The position numbers and the translations under genes were made by a program. 7,815 bases of DNA from Leucobacter sp. (GTDB taxonomy: Bacteria > Actinomycetota > Actinomycetes > Actinomycetales > Microbacteriaceae): NCBI GenBank assembly GCA_017990305.1, contig JAGNOB010000063.1, positions 1 through 7,815 of the forward strand. The letters run 5' to 3'. The stretch's first letter is position 1. Every line of letters begins with the position of its first letter. This document shows positions 1 to 7,815 of this stretch, piece by piece. The notes under the pieces were generated by a model that was given only the letters and a program-made list of their open reading frames with translations, was not told the DNA's origin and searched no databases.

Positions 1-283
1 CTTGAACCCGCAGCTCGTCGAGGTGTCGGGGGAGCCGCAGCCGACGGGCGAGGGCTGCCTCTCCGTCCCCGACCTCTGGTTCGACGTGATGCGGTACCCG
101 TATGCGAAGGTGCGCGGCATCGACCTCTATGGCAATGAGGTGATCATCGAGGGTGAGGGGCTCAAAGCGCAAGCGCTGCAGCACGAGTGCGACCACCTCG
201 ACGGCAAGCTCTATATCTCACGGCTCGAGCGTGCAGCACGCGGTGAGGCTATGCGCCAGATCCGCACCTCAGACTGGTTCTAA
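1..283 (+). CDS. def: Peptide deformylase, C-terminal part (5' end outside window)
   Basis: Peptide deformylase is a cytoplasmic metalloenzyme that removes the N-formyl group from the initiator methionine of new proteins. The visible 93 codons are read in frame from base 2 and end at TAA 281-283. They carry family motif 2, EGCLSVP (fragment residues 17-23, with the metal-binding Cys19), and motif 3, HECDHLDG (residues 61-68, with the two metal His61 and His65 and catalytic Glu62). Motif 1 (GxGLAAxQ) must lie upstream of the left edge. The first codon in the window is TTG, but the family needs roughly 70-90 more residues, so it is internal and not a start. A long hairpin follows 14 bases after the stop. 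Family assignment is secure; whether this is the only deformylase gene in the genome cannot be seen. Confidence 0.95.
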   Translation, partial: LNPQLVEVSGEPQPTGEGCLSVPDLWFDVMRYPYAKVRGIDLYGNEVIIEGEGLKAQALQHECDHLDGKLYISRLERAARGEAMRQIRTSDWF

Positions 284-296
284 CCTCCGCGGATAG

Positions 297-357
297 GCTG
301 CAGACGCGACAGGCGGCCCCAGAAAGAATCTCTGGGGCCGCCTGTCGCGTCTGCAGC
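297..357. terminator. 27-bp perfect hairpin between convergent def and fadD, probable bidirectional terminator
   Basis: Bases 297-323 are the exact reverse complement of 331-357, giving a 27-bp stem without mismatch around the 7-base loop AAGAATC (324-330). It starts 14 bases after the def stop and ends 21 bases before the fadD stop, so it sits between two genes that converge. Neither strand has a T-run after the stem. It is therefore a U-tail-less hairpin, a type often proposed as a terminator in high-GC actinobacteria. The terminator role is inferred from position and stem strength. An RNA-processing site, or a copy of a dispersed palindromic repeat, remains possible. Confidence 0.75.
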
Positions 358-377
358 TGTGCGCTGCGCCTGTGCGC

Positions 378-2207
378 TTAGTGTTGCGTCTGCACGAAGT
401 CAGTCTGCGGGTTCTCGCCGTAGATTTCAGCGATCTCGGCAGAGAAGTCGCGCATGATGTTGTCGCGCTTGATGCTCATCTTAGGCGTGAGGTGCCCGTT
501 CGCCTCGATGAAGTCTGTCGGCAGAATGACAAACTTACGAATCGATTCGGCGCGTGACACGAGCGCGTTGCCGCCGTCTACCGCACGCTGCACCTCCGCG
601 AGCACCTTCGGGTGCTTGGCAGCCTCAGCGATGCTCATCTGTGGATCCTCGCCCTGGTTCTTGAGCCACGCGGGGAGCATCTCTGCATCGAGCGTCACGA
701 GAGCCGCGATGAAGGGCTTCTGGTCACCGACAACCACGACCTGGCTGATGATCGTGTTCGACCGGATCGGATCCTCGAGCGCTGCGGGGGCGACGTTCTT
801 GCCGCCCGCAGTAACGATGATCTCCTTCTTGCGGCCGGTGATCGTAAGGTAGCCGTCGGAATCCAGCGAACCGAGATCGCCGGTGCGGAAGAAACCGTCG
901 TCGGTGAACGTGGCGGCGGTAGCCTCGGGGTTGTTCCAGTACTCCTTGAAGACATCGATGCCCTTGACCTGGATCTCGCCGTCATCGGCGATCCGCACGA
1001 TGTGGCCGGGAAGGGGCGGGCCGACGGTGCCAATCTTGAACTTGTCTGGCAGGTTCACGGTGACAGGGGCCGTGGTCTCGGTGAGGCCATAGCCCTCGAG
1101 GATCTTGATGCCGAGGCTGCGGTAGAAGTGACCGAGGTAGGGGCTGAGTGGCGCGGAGCCCGACACAGCATTGGTCACTCGGCCGCCGAGCTTCTCGCGG
1201 AGCTTGGAATAGACAAGCTTGTCGAAGAGCTTGAACTTCAAGCTCAGGCCGAAGGGGACCTTGCCGGCGTCGAGCGCCTCGGAGTGCTCCACTGCAACCT
1301 TGGCGGCGGCCTTGAAGATCTTGCCCTTGCCCTCGGCTGCGGTGCTCTGCTCGGCCGAGTTGTATACCTTCTCAAACACGCGCGGGACCGCGAGGAGGAA
1401 TGTCGGGTGGAACGTGCTCAGTGCGGGGAGAAGCTGGCTTGTGTCCGCCTGATGGCCGACACGGACGCCACCGTGCACGCAGAGGATGGAGATGAAGCGG
1501 GCGAAGACGTGCGCAAGTGTGACGAAGAGCAGCGTCGAAGCACCCTCTTCCTGTACGAGCGACGAGAGCGCCCCGCCCGCATTGCGGGACAGGTCGACGA
1601 AGTTCGAGTGGGTAATCACGCAACCGCGCGGGCGCCCTGTCGACCCCGAGGTGTAGATGAGCGTCGCCATGTCAGAACCGACTGCAATGTTCCTGCGTCG
1701 CTCGATCTCTGCGTCCTCAACAGCGACACCCTGTTCGCCGAGCTTCGCGATGGCGCCCTCATCGAGGCGCCACACCTGCTTGAGGTTCGTCAGCTGGTCT
1801 TCGATCTCGGCAAACTCGGCGTGCTGATCGCTGGTCTCGATGATGAAGTGCTTGGCACCCGAGTCCTCGAGGATCCAATGGATCTGCAGCGCGGACGAAG
1901 TTTCGTACACCGGGACCATGACGGCGCCCGTGTACAGGATGGCGAAGTCGACGAGTGACCACTCGTAGCTCGTCTTGCACATGAACGCGACCCGATCGCC
2001 CGGCTCGATACCTGAAGCGGTGAGACCCTTGGCGAGCGAGATAACCTGACGCCGAAACTCTGCTGCGCTGATGTCGCTCCAGCCACCCTGTGATGGCGTG
2101 GCGAACAGTGCTTGATCGGGCGTCGCAGCAACCCGCTGCTCGAGAAGATCTGTAATGTTATCTTCGGGAACCGGGGGAATGAGCAGTGGTGTTTCTGACA
2201 GCTTCAC
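378..2207 (-). CDS. fadD15: Long-chain fatty acyl-CoA synthetase (AMP-forming), FadD15 type
   Basis: This enzyme activates long-chain fatty acids with ATP to an acyl-AMP and then transfers them to CoA, at the membrane or in the cytoplasm. The chosen start is GTG at 2205-2207, which has AAAGGAG five bases upstream and gives 609 residues, close to the size expected for the family. Visible motifs are the ATP loop YTSGSTGRPRG (about 185-195), GYGLTETT (372-379), FRTGDLG (440-446), the hinge region GRKKEII (458-464) followed by TAGGKNVAP (466-474), and the C-terminal LTPKMSIKR (573-581). Two departures stand out: Arg replaces the usual Lys of the PKG end of the ATP loop, and Ser578 sits where I would align the A10 lysine. 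The gene is divergent from plsC and convergent with def. The frame stays open upstream to 2468, but that extension overlaps plsC and resembles no family N-terminus. The symbol follows similarity to mycobacterial FadD15; substrate chain length is not determined. Confidence 0.93.
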   Translation of the reverse strand: MKLSETPLLIPPVPEDNITDLLEQRVAATPDQALFATPSQGGWSDISAAEFRRQVISLAKGLTASGIEPGDRVAFMCKTSYEWSLVDFAILYTGAVMVPVYETSSALQIHWILEDSGAKHFIIETSDQHAEFAEIEDQLTNLKQVWRLDEGAIAKLGEQGVAVEDAEIERRRNIAVGSDMATLIYTSGSTGRPRGCVITHSNFVDLSRNAGGALSSLVQEEGASTLLFVTLAHVFARFISILCVHGGVRVGHQADTSQLLPALSTFHPTFLLAVPRVFEKVYNSAEQSTAAEGKGKIFKAAAKVAVEHSEALDAGKVPFGLSLKFKLFDKLVYSKLREKLGGRVTNAVSGSAPLSPYLGHFYRSLGIKILEGYGLTETTAPVTVNLPDKFKIGTVGPPLPGHIVRIADDGEIQVKGIDVFKEYWNNPEATAATFTDDGFFRTGDLGSLDSDGYLTITGRKKEIIVTAGGKNVAPAALEDPIRSNTIISQVVVVGDQKPFIAALVTLDAEMLPAWLKNQGEDPQMSIAEAAKHPKVLAEVQRAVDGGNALVSRAESIRKFVILPTDFIEANGHLTPKMSIKRDNIMRDFSAEIAEIYGENPQTDFVQTQH

Positions 2208-2212
2208 GGCAA

Positions 2213-2219
2213 CTCCTTT
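2213..2219 (-). promoter_or_regulatory. Ribosome binding site that fixes the fadD start
   Basis: On the minus strand this reads AAAGGAG, a strong Shine-Dalgarno match, five bases before the GTG at 2207. It decides against the longer open frame reaching 2468. It is the clearest ribosome binding site in the window. Confidence 0.8.
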
Positions 2220-2264
2220 GTACCTCGTGTCGGACGCTTCCGCGGCGGTTCGGCCGCAGGCATG

Positions 2265-2280
2265 TATGTTTAACAGCCTA
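2265..2280. promoter_or_regulatory. Candidate divergent -10 elements for fadD (-) and plsC (+)
   Basis: Between the two divergent genes lie TATGTT (2265-2270, + strand), 15 bases before the plsC ATG, and TAGGCT (2280-2275, - strand), about 68 bases before the fadD GTG. Both fit the actinobacterial TANNNT -10 pattern and they nearly abut back to back. I see no convincing -35 hexamer for either. A further + strand candidate, TATTCT at 2312-2317, would only make sense if plsC starts at the downstream TTG 2346. Short hexamers are frequent by chance, so this is weak. Confidence 0.3.
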
Positions 2281-2285
2281 TCTCT

Positions 2286-3029
2286 ATGCGCCTGTGGATG
2301 CGCGGCTCCGCTATTCTGAAGGCCTACGAAGGGAACCAGCTCACTTTGCTCTACTGGATCTTTAAACACCTGATCGTCGGGCCATTCCTCAAAGCGGTGT
2401 ACCGGCCGTGGGTGGAGGGAGCCGAGAACATTCCGGCAACTGGCCCCGTAATTCTTGTTGGGAACCACCTATCGGTTATCGACTCATTTTTCCTGCCGGT
2501 GATGATCGAACGCCGCGTTTACTTCCTCGCGAAAAGCGAATATTTCAGTGGGAAGGGCCTCAAGGGCTGGCTGGTAAAGACCTTCATGCTCGCGGTCGGG
2601 CAGCTGCCAATTGACCGCTCAGGCGGCAAGGCATCCGAGGCGTCGCTCAACACCGCGCTCAGCGTGCTGGATCGCGGCGACGTGCTCGGAATCTACCCCG
2701 AGGGAACGCGCAGCCCCGACGCCCGGCTGTATCGCGGCCGCACAGGAGTCGCCCGAATGGTTCTCGAATCAGGAGTGCCAGTCGTCCCCGTGGTGATGAT
2801 CGACACGGAGAAGGCGATGCCGATCGGCGCGAAGTTCCCGCGCATCCGCCGCATCGGCACGGTGATCGGAGCCCCGCTCGACTTCAGCCGGTTCGAGGGA
2901 ATGAGCGCGGATCGCTTCGTGCTACGCAGCGTTACAGACGAGATTACGCTCGCGATTCAGGAGCTCAGCGGTCAGGAATATGTTGACGTGTACGCCTCGA
3001 GTGTGAGGCAGCGCACAGACACCGTGTGA
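2286..3029 (+). CDS. plsC: 1-acyl-sn-glycerol-3-phosphate acyltransferase (PlsC family)
   Basis: The likely role is to add the second acyl chain to lysophosphatidic acid, making phosphatidic acid for membrane phospholipids at the cytoplasmic membrane face. Family blocks are clear in the 247-residue frame: NHLSVID (60-66, the HX4D catalytic pair His61/Asp66), GQLPIDRSGG (105-114), YPEGTRSPD (137-145, glycerophosphate binding), and VPVVPVV (164-170). The segment around residues 22-34 is hydrophobic and probably contacts the membrane. The start is uncertain. ATG 2286 has no ribosome binding site, while TTG 2346 has GAAGGGAA (2328-2335) upstream at a rather long spacing and would begin directly at LYW, where I expect the conserved part to begin. 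The gene is divergent from fadD, whose acyl-CoA product could be its substrate. Related lysophospholipid acyltransferases share these motifs, so exact acceptor specificity is inferred. Confidence 0.92.
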   Translation: MRLWMRGSAILKAYEGNQLTLLYWIFKHLIVGPFLKAVYRPWVEGAENIPATGPVILVGNHLSVIDSFFLPVMIERRVYFLAKSEYFSGKGLKGWLVKTFMLAVGQLPIDRSGGKASEASLNTALSVLDRGDVLGIYPEGTRSPDARLYRGRTGVARMVLESGVPVVPVVMIDTEKAMPIGAKFPRIRRIGTVIGAPLDFSRFEGMSADRFVLRSVTDEITLAIQELSGQEYVDVYASSVRQRTDTV

Positions 3030-3080
3030 CCGTTCGCTACGGGCATCGTGCCAAAGACGCGAGGCGCAAGCGGTGTTGGG

Positions 3081-3112
3081 TAGTCTTGAGTGGGGCCGTC
3101 ACAAAGGACGGC
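3081..3112 (+). promoter_or_regulatory. Candidate aroG promoter -10 and leader hairpin
   Basis: In the 102-base gap before aroG, TAGTCT (3081-3086) fits the actinobacterial -10 pattern and would start transcription near 3093; no clear -35 is seen. The predicted transcript would begin almost directly with a small hairpin, GCCGTC (3095-3100) pairing with GACGGC (3107-3112) around the loop ACAAAG. An AAAGGA at 3103-3108 is partly inside this hairpin but lies too far from the ATG at 3132 to serve as a normal ribosome binding site. Position and pattern are the only evidence. Confidence 0.3.
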
Positions 3113-3131
3113 ACGTTGAGACACACACGGG

Positions 3132-4520
3132 ATGGCCATGAACGCAGCAAGCGTAGAGACCCTGACGGCACAGCAGACCTTCGAGCAGCTCGACACGTAT
3201 CGTGCGCTCGAGGCGAAGCAGCAGCCCAGTTGGCCCGACGCAGCCGCGCTTGAGTCTGCGAAACAGGAGCTCTCCACGCAGCCGCCGCTTGTGTTTGCTG
3301 GCGAGGTCGATCAGCTCCGTGAGCGGCTTGCGGCCGCGGCACGTGGTGAAGCATTTCTGCTCCAGGGCGGCGACTGCGCTGAGACGTTCGAAGCTGCAAC
3401 GGCCGACAAGATCCGGGACCGCGTGAAGACGCTCCTGCAGATGGCCGTCGTGCTCACCTACGGCGCCTCGATGCCGGTCATCAAGGTTGGTCGCATGGCC
3501 GGCCAGTTTGCGAAGCCGCGCTCGAGCAACGAAGAGACCCGTGAGGGCGTCACGCTGCCCGCGTACCGAGGCGACCTCGTCAACGGCTACGACTTCACTG
3601 AGGAGTCACGCACCGCCGACCCGAGCCGCCTCGTTCGCGGCTACCACGTGTCGGCGTCGACGCTCAACCTCATCCGTGCTTTCACACAAGGGGGGATGGC
3701 CGACCTGCGCCAGGTGAACTCCTGGAACCAGGGCTTCGTCTCGAACCCCGCGAACCAGCGGTACGAGGCGCTCGCGACCGAAATAGACCGCGCGCTGCGG
3801 TTCATGGATGCGTGCGGTGTCGACCACACTGCGCTGACGCAGACCGAGTTCTACGTCAGCCACGAGGCACTGCTGCTCGACTACGAGCGGCCGCTCGCGC
3901 GCATCGACTCGCGTACGGAGGAGCTGTACGGCACCTCGGGGCACATGCTCTGGATCGGCGAGCGTACCCGCGATATCGACGGCGCGCACGTCGACTACCT
4001 CTCGAAGCTGCGCAACCCCATCGGTGTGAAGTTGGGCCCGACCGCAACCACAGACGACGCGATGCGCCTCATCGACAAGCTCGACCCTGAGCGCGAGCCG
4101 GGCCGCATTACGTTCATCACCCGCATGGGCGCTGAGAAGATCCGCGACGTCCTTCCCGCGCTGCTTGAGGGCGTGCGTGACGCGGGTGCTCAGCCGCTGT
4201 GGGTCACCGATCCGATGCACGGCAACGGCATTACCACAGCGAACGGCTTCAAGACCCGCCGCTTCAACGACGTGATGGACGAGCTGCTCGGGTTCTTCGA
4301 GGCACACCGCGAGGTCGGCACCTACCCGGGTGGCATCCATGTCGAGCTCACGGGCGACGACGTCACGGAGTGCCTAGGCGGCTCGGAAAACATTGACGAG
4401 GAAGCGCTTGAGCAGCGCTACGAGTCGGTGTGCGACCCCCGCCTGAACCACATGCAGTCGCTGGAGCTCGCGTTCCAGGTTGCGGAGGAACTCAAGCGCA
4501 CCGTGGGCGTAGCGCGCTAA
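3132..4520 (+). CDS. aroG: 3-deoxy-7-phosphoheptulonate (DAHP) synthase, class II
   Basis: This cytoplasmic enzyme condenses phosphoenolpyruvate with erythrose 4-phosphate, the first committed step toward chorismate and the aromatic amino acids. The 462 residues resemble M. tuberculosis AroG (Rv2178c), which I recall as the same length, along the whole chain. Expected metal ligands are present: Cys82 in GGDCAETF, His363 in DPMHGN, Glu405 in GIHVELTG and Asp435 in CDPRLN. Phosphoenolpyruvate-site motifs are WIGERTR (274-280), Lys300 in VKLGP, and Arg331 in TRMG. The N-terminal extension (about 1-70) is the part that, in the mycobacterial enzyme, contributes to oligomer contacts and aromatic amino acid feedback. 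An in-frame stop at 3117-3119 rules out any earlier start; ATG 3132 and ATG 3138 are both possible and neither has a good ribosome binding site. A strong terminator follows, so the gene probably ends its transcription unit. Confidence 0.97.
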   Translation: MAMNAASVETLTAQQTFEQLDTYRALEAKQQPSWPDAAALESAKQELSTQPPLVFAGEVDQLRERLAAAARGEAFLLQGGDCAETFEAATADKIRDRVKTLLQMAVVLTYGASMPVIKVGRMAGQFAKPRSSNEETREGVTLPAYRGDLVNGYDFTEESRTADPSRLVRGYHVSASTLNLIRAFTQGGMADLRQVNSWNQGFVSNPANQRYEALATEIDRALRFMDACGVDHTALTQTEFYVSHEALLLDYERPLARIDSRTEELYGTSGHMLWIGERTRDIDGAHVDYLSKLRNPIGVKLGPTATTDDAMRLIDKLDPEREPGRITFITRMGAEKIRDVLPALLEGVRDAGAQPLWVTDPMHGNGITTANGFKTRRFNDVMDELLGFFEAHREVGTYPGGIHVELTGDDVTECLGGSENIDEEALEQRYESVCDPRLNHMQSLELAFQVAEELKRTVGVAR

Positions 4521-4533
4521 CGCCCGGGCGTGG

Positions 4534-4571
4534 AAAAGGGGCGGGGCCGGTTCACGGCCTCGCCCCTTTTT
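4534..4571. terminator. Bidirectional intrinsic terminator between aroG and the PASTA kinase gene
   Basis: Bases 4534-4549 pair with 4555-4570 in a 16-bp GC-rich stem around the loop GTTCA. The only imperfection is one pair (G4544 with T4560) that becomes a G-U wobble in RNA read from the + strand. The stem is flanked by AAAA on the left and TTTTT on the right, giving a U-tail in both directions. It starts 13 bases after the aroG stop and ends just before the stop of the convergent kinase gene. Confidence 0.9.
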
Positions 4572-4593
4572 GCGTCCGCCCGGTTCGCCGGTG

Positions 4594-6570
<1,977 letters not shown>

Positions 6571-6576
6571 GCGGAA

Positions 6577-6582
6577 AGTCTA
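6577..6582 (-). promoter_or_regulatory. Candidate -10 element for a leaderless kinase transcript
   Basis: On the minus strand TAGACT is followed by exactly six bases (TTCCGC) and then the GTG start at 6570. That places the expected transcription start on the G of the start codon. With no ribosome binding site upstream of the GTG, a leaderless mRNA is the simplest reading. No clear -35 is visible. Confidence 0.45.
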
Positions 6583-6614
6583 CGGAATATTGCATGAGCG
6601 AGTCCTGCCGCGCG

Positions 6615-6628
6615 CCGTGAGCCCACGG
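6615..6628. repeat. Short inverted repeat midway between the divergent kinase and HTH genes
   Basis: CCGTG (6615-6619) and CACGG (6624-6628) form a 5-bp inverted repeat with spacer AGCC, close to the middle of the 94-base gap. It could be an operator, for example for the adjacent HTH protein, but repeats this short arise often by chance in GC-rich DNA. Confidence 0.2.
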
Positions 6629-6652
6629 ATTGCGCTTCGGGAATCTCGCTGG

Positions 6653-6658
6653 CAGAGT
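6653..6658 (+). promoter_or_regulatory. Candidate -10 element for a leaderless HTH-gene transcript
   Basis: CAGAGT is one base off the common TAGAGT form of the actinobacterial -10. It is followed by six bases (TAAGGT) and then the GTG at 6665, the same geometry as the divergent kinase promoter. The AAGG at 6660-6663 is too close to the GTG to act as a ribosome binding site. Confidence 0.35.
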
Positions 6659-6664
6659 TAAGGT

Positions 6665-7012
6665 GTGTCAGAAAACAGCGGACAAGAACGCACCTATTTC
6701 ACCATCAACGAGGTTGCAGAGCGGTTGGAGCTCTCAGCCAGCAAGGTACGCCGCCTGATCGAGGATCATCACCTCGGCGCCGTGCGTATCGACGGCTCGC
6801 TGCGCGTGCCGACCGAATTCGTGCAGGGAGACCAACCACTGCCATCGCTGCGTGGAACACTGCTCGTGCTCATCGACGCCGGGTTCTCCGATGACGAGGC
6901 AATGGACTGGCTCTTCAATGTGAGCGATGAGCTGGGGGAGCGCCCGATCGACTCGCTCGTCGACGGGCGGAAGAGCGCCGTGCGGCGCGCTACGCAGTCC
7001 CTCGCCTTCTAG
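6665..7012 (+). CDS. Small helix-turn-helix DNA-binding protein, Rv2175c family
   Basis: The 115-residue product begins with a short polar tail (1-11), followed by a MerR/excisionase-like helix-turn-helix (about 12-50, with INEVAERLELSASKVRRLI as the DNA-binding core). After it come a compact helical C-terminal part containing LRGTLLVLIDAGFSDDEAMDWLF (about 62-84, quoted across the 20-residue limit only by its ends LRGTLL and MDWLF) and a final basic segment RKSAVRRATQSLAF. This layout matches M. tuberculosis Rv2175c, a DNA-binding protein known as a substrate of the kinase PknL. Here it is divergent from a PASTA kinase, as expected for that pairing. Thr10 and Thr13, in the tail and at the edge of the fold, are candidate phosphorylation sites. 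The start is GTG 6665; no ribosome binding site is present at normal spacing. DNA targets are unknown. I am confident of the family and moderately confident of the kinase link. Confidence 0.87.
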   Translation: MSENSGQERTYFTINEVAERLELSASKVRRLIEDHHLGAVRIDGSLRVPTEFVQGDQPLPSLRGTLLVLIDAGFSDDEAMDWLFNVSDELGERPIDSLVDGRKSAVRRATQSLAF

Positions 7013-7036
7013 CGCTCCTACGTTTCACCCGCACAC

Positions 7037-7053
7037 CGCCGCTTCTCGCGGCG
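7037..7053. repeat. Minor GC hairpin after the HTH gene
   Basis: CGCCGC (7037-7042) pairs with GCGGCG (7048-7053) around the loop TTCTC, 24 bases after the HTH stop and 9 bases before the main terminator. It may aid termination or transcript stability, but a 6-bp GC stem is not rare in such DNA. Confidence 0.3.
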
Positions 7054-7062
7054 CGCGCAAAC

Positions 7063-7101
7063 AACGGCGCGGACACTGGCAACCAGTGTCCGCGCCGTTT
7101 T
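7063..7101. terminator. Bidirectional intrinsic terminator between the HTH gene and idsA
   Basis: Bases 7063-7079 are an exact reverse complement of 7083-7099, a 17-bp perfect stem with the three-base loop CAA. TTTT (7098-7101) follows on the + strand, and an A-rich flank (from 7059) gives a short U-tract on the - strand. It lies 50 bases after the HTH stop and 17 bases beyond the stop of the convergent polyprenyl synthase. Confidence 0.9.
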
Positions 7102-7117
7102 GCGTGTGAGCCGCGGG

Positions 7118-7815
7118 TTACGAGGTGCGCTGAGCCGCACGCTCGGCAAGCGCAGCCAGTCGGGTGACCGCCCCGGCGTCGAGCGCAGCATCCGCAAGCG
7201 CCTGATGGGCGCGGGCAATGTTGCGGCTAATCATTTCTTCGACCTGCTGCTCGGCGCCGCTGCTGCGCATCGTGCGCTGCAGCATGATGACCTGCTCCTT
7301 GTCGAGGGGCGTGCCGAGAAGGTCGTCGAAAATGCGACGCTGCGTGTTGGGTAGCGCCTCGCGTGCGAGCGTCACGAGGATTGTTCGCTTCCCCTCGATG
7401 AGGTCATCCCCGCTGGGCTTGCCTGTGACGTGTTCGTCGCCAAATACGCCGAGAAGGTCGTCGCGGAGCTGGAAGGCGACGCCGACGGGCAGGCCGAAAC
7501 CCGCGAGCGCCTCCTCCTGCTCGCGGCTCGCGCCCGCGAGGGCCGCACCGATGAGCAGTGGAGCTTCGACGCTGTACTTAGCCGACTTGTACACGAGGAC
7601 GCGGGTCGAACGATCGAGCTGTTCCGAGTGTTCCGCGAAGCCGCCGCGCTGTTCCTCGAGCACATCGAGATACTGGCCGACGGCAACCTCGCTGCGCATC
7701 CGATTGAAGTGGGCGCGGGTGGCGCGAGCGGCCTCACGGTTCTGCGCCGCGTCGCAGGCCTTCGACATGAGCTCGTCGGCCCAGGACTGAAGTAGGTCGC
7801 CGAGCAGGATAGCGC
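7118..7815 (-). CDS. idsA: Trans-polyprenyl diphosphate synthase, IdsA type (5' end outside window)
   Basis: This enzyme extends allylic diphosphates with isopentenyl diphosphate, giving geranylgeranyl or similar diphosphates used for carotenoids, quinones or lipid carriers. The frame stays open to the right edge; residues upstream of the ATG at 7768 read AILLGDLLQSWADEL, which is conserved family sequence, so that ATG is internal. Visible motifs, in order, are MRSEVAVGQYLD, YKSAKYSVEAPLLIGAAL, the second Asp-rich region FQLRDDLLGVFGD (7436-7474), and GKPSGDDLIEGKRT. The first Asp-rich motif should lie just beyond the edge. The second Asp-rich motif reads DDLLG where the classical form is DDxxD, with a further Asp after GVFG; I recall this form from actinobacterial IdsA-like enzymes. 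Product chain length cannot be judged without the residues near the first motif. Mycobacterial idsA2 is near the Rv2175c gene, in agreement with this order. Confidence 0.93.
   Translation of the reverse strand, partial: AILLGDLLQSWADELMSKACDAAQNREAARATRAHFNRMRSEVAVGQYLDVLEEQRGGFAEHSEQLDRSTRVLVYKSAKYSVEAPLLIGAALAGASREQEEALAGFGLPVGVAFQLRDDLLGVFGDEHVTGKPSGDDLIEGKRTILVTLAREALPNTQRRIFDDLLGTPLDKEQVIMLQRTMRSSGAEQQVEEMISRNIARAHQALADAALDAGAVTRLAALAERAAQRTS

Noticed and set aside
612..1958. Open frame of 448 codons on the + strand, antisense to fadD
   Set aside because: It lies wholly inside a gene with complete family motifs on the other strand. Long antisense frames are expected in GC-rich coding DNA, and its translation is acidic, low in complexity and shows no recognisable domain.
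2208..2468. N-terminal extension of the fadD frame by 87 codons
   Set aside because: It overlaps the 5' part of plsC and its promoter region, is unlike acyl-CoA synthetase N-termini, and a strong ribosome binding site precedes the internal GTG at 2207.
3606..4340. Open frame of 244 codons on the - strand, antisense to aroG
   Set aside because: It is a shadow of the highly conserved DAHP synthase; its translation matches no family I know and it has no start signals.
7118..7768. ATG at 7768 as the true start of the polyprenyl synthase
   Set aside because: The frame continues upstream with conserved family sequence (AILLGDLL) to the window edge, and the first Asp-rich motif would be missing if the protein began here.
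7430..7795. Open frames on the + strand opposite idsA
   Set aside because: The - strand carries the full run of polyprenyl synthase motifs through this stretch, so these are shadows.

Overview
The window comes from a high-GC Gram-positive bacterium. The protein sequences look like an actinobacterium of the Microbacteriaceae type (Leucobacter or a relative); genus is a guess from sequence feel, not a search. It is an ordinary-looking chromosomal region. Coding density is very high, no gap between genes exceeds about 140 bases, and I see no transposase, phage, CRISPR, tRNA or rRNA sequence.

Layout, left to right: the 3' end of a peptide deformylase gene (+, cut by the left edge); a 27-bp perfect hairpin; a FadD15-type long-chain acyl-CoA synthetase (-); a short divergent promoter region; a PlsC-type 1-acylglycerol-3-phosphate acyltransferase (+); a class II DAHP synthase, the first enzyme of the shikimate pathway (+); a bidirectional terminator; a membrane Ser/Thr kinase with four PASTA-like repeats (-); a 94-base divergent promoter region; a small helix-turn-helix protein of the Rv2175c family (+); another bidirectional terminator; and a trans-polyprenyl diphosphate synthase of the IdsA type (-, 5' end cut by the right edge).

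Gene content and partial order match, from memory, the Mycobacterium tuberculosis Rv2173-Rv2187 region (idsA2, Rv2175c, pknL, aroG, a PlsC-like gene, fadD15). This supports reading the kinase as a PknL counterpart and the small HTH protein as its likely substrate. Three themes meet here: acyl-lipid synthesis (FadD feeding acyl-CoA, PlsC making phosphatidic acid), precursor supply (DAHP for aromatics, polyprenyl diphosphates for lipid carriers or quinones), and a kinase-plus-DNA-binding-protein signalling pair. Nearly every gene is its own transcription unit: each of the three convergent junctions holds a strong palindromic hairpin, and the two divergent junctions hold candidate promoters.

I found no wholly new system. 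The points most worth a second look are the kinase/HTH pair with mirrored leaderless-looking starts, the PASTA ectodomain on a PknL-locus kinase with its lone cysteine pair, the unusually long perfect hairpin after the deformylase gene, and a serine where acyl-CoA synthetases usually carry the A10-motif lysine.
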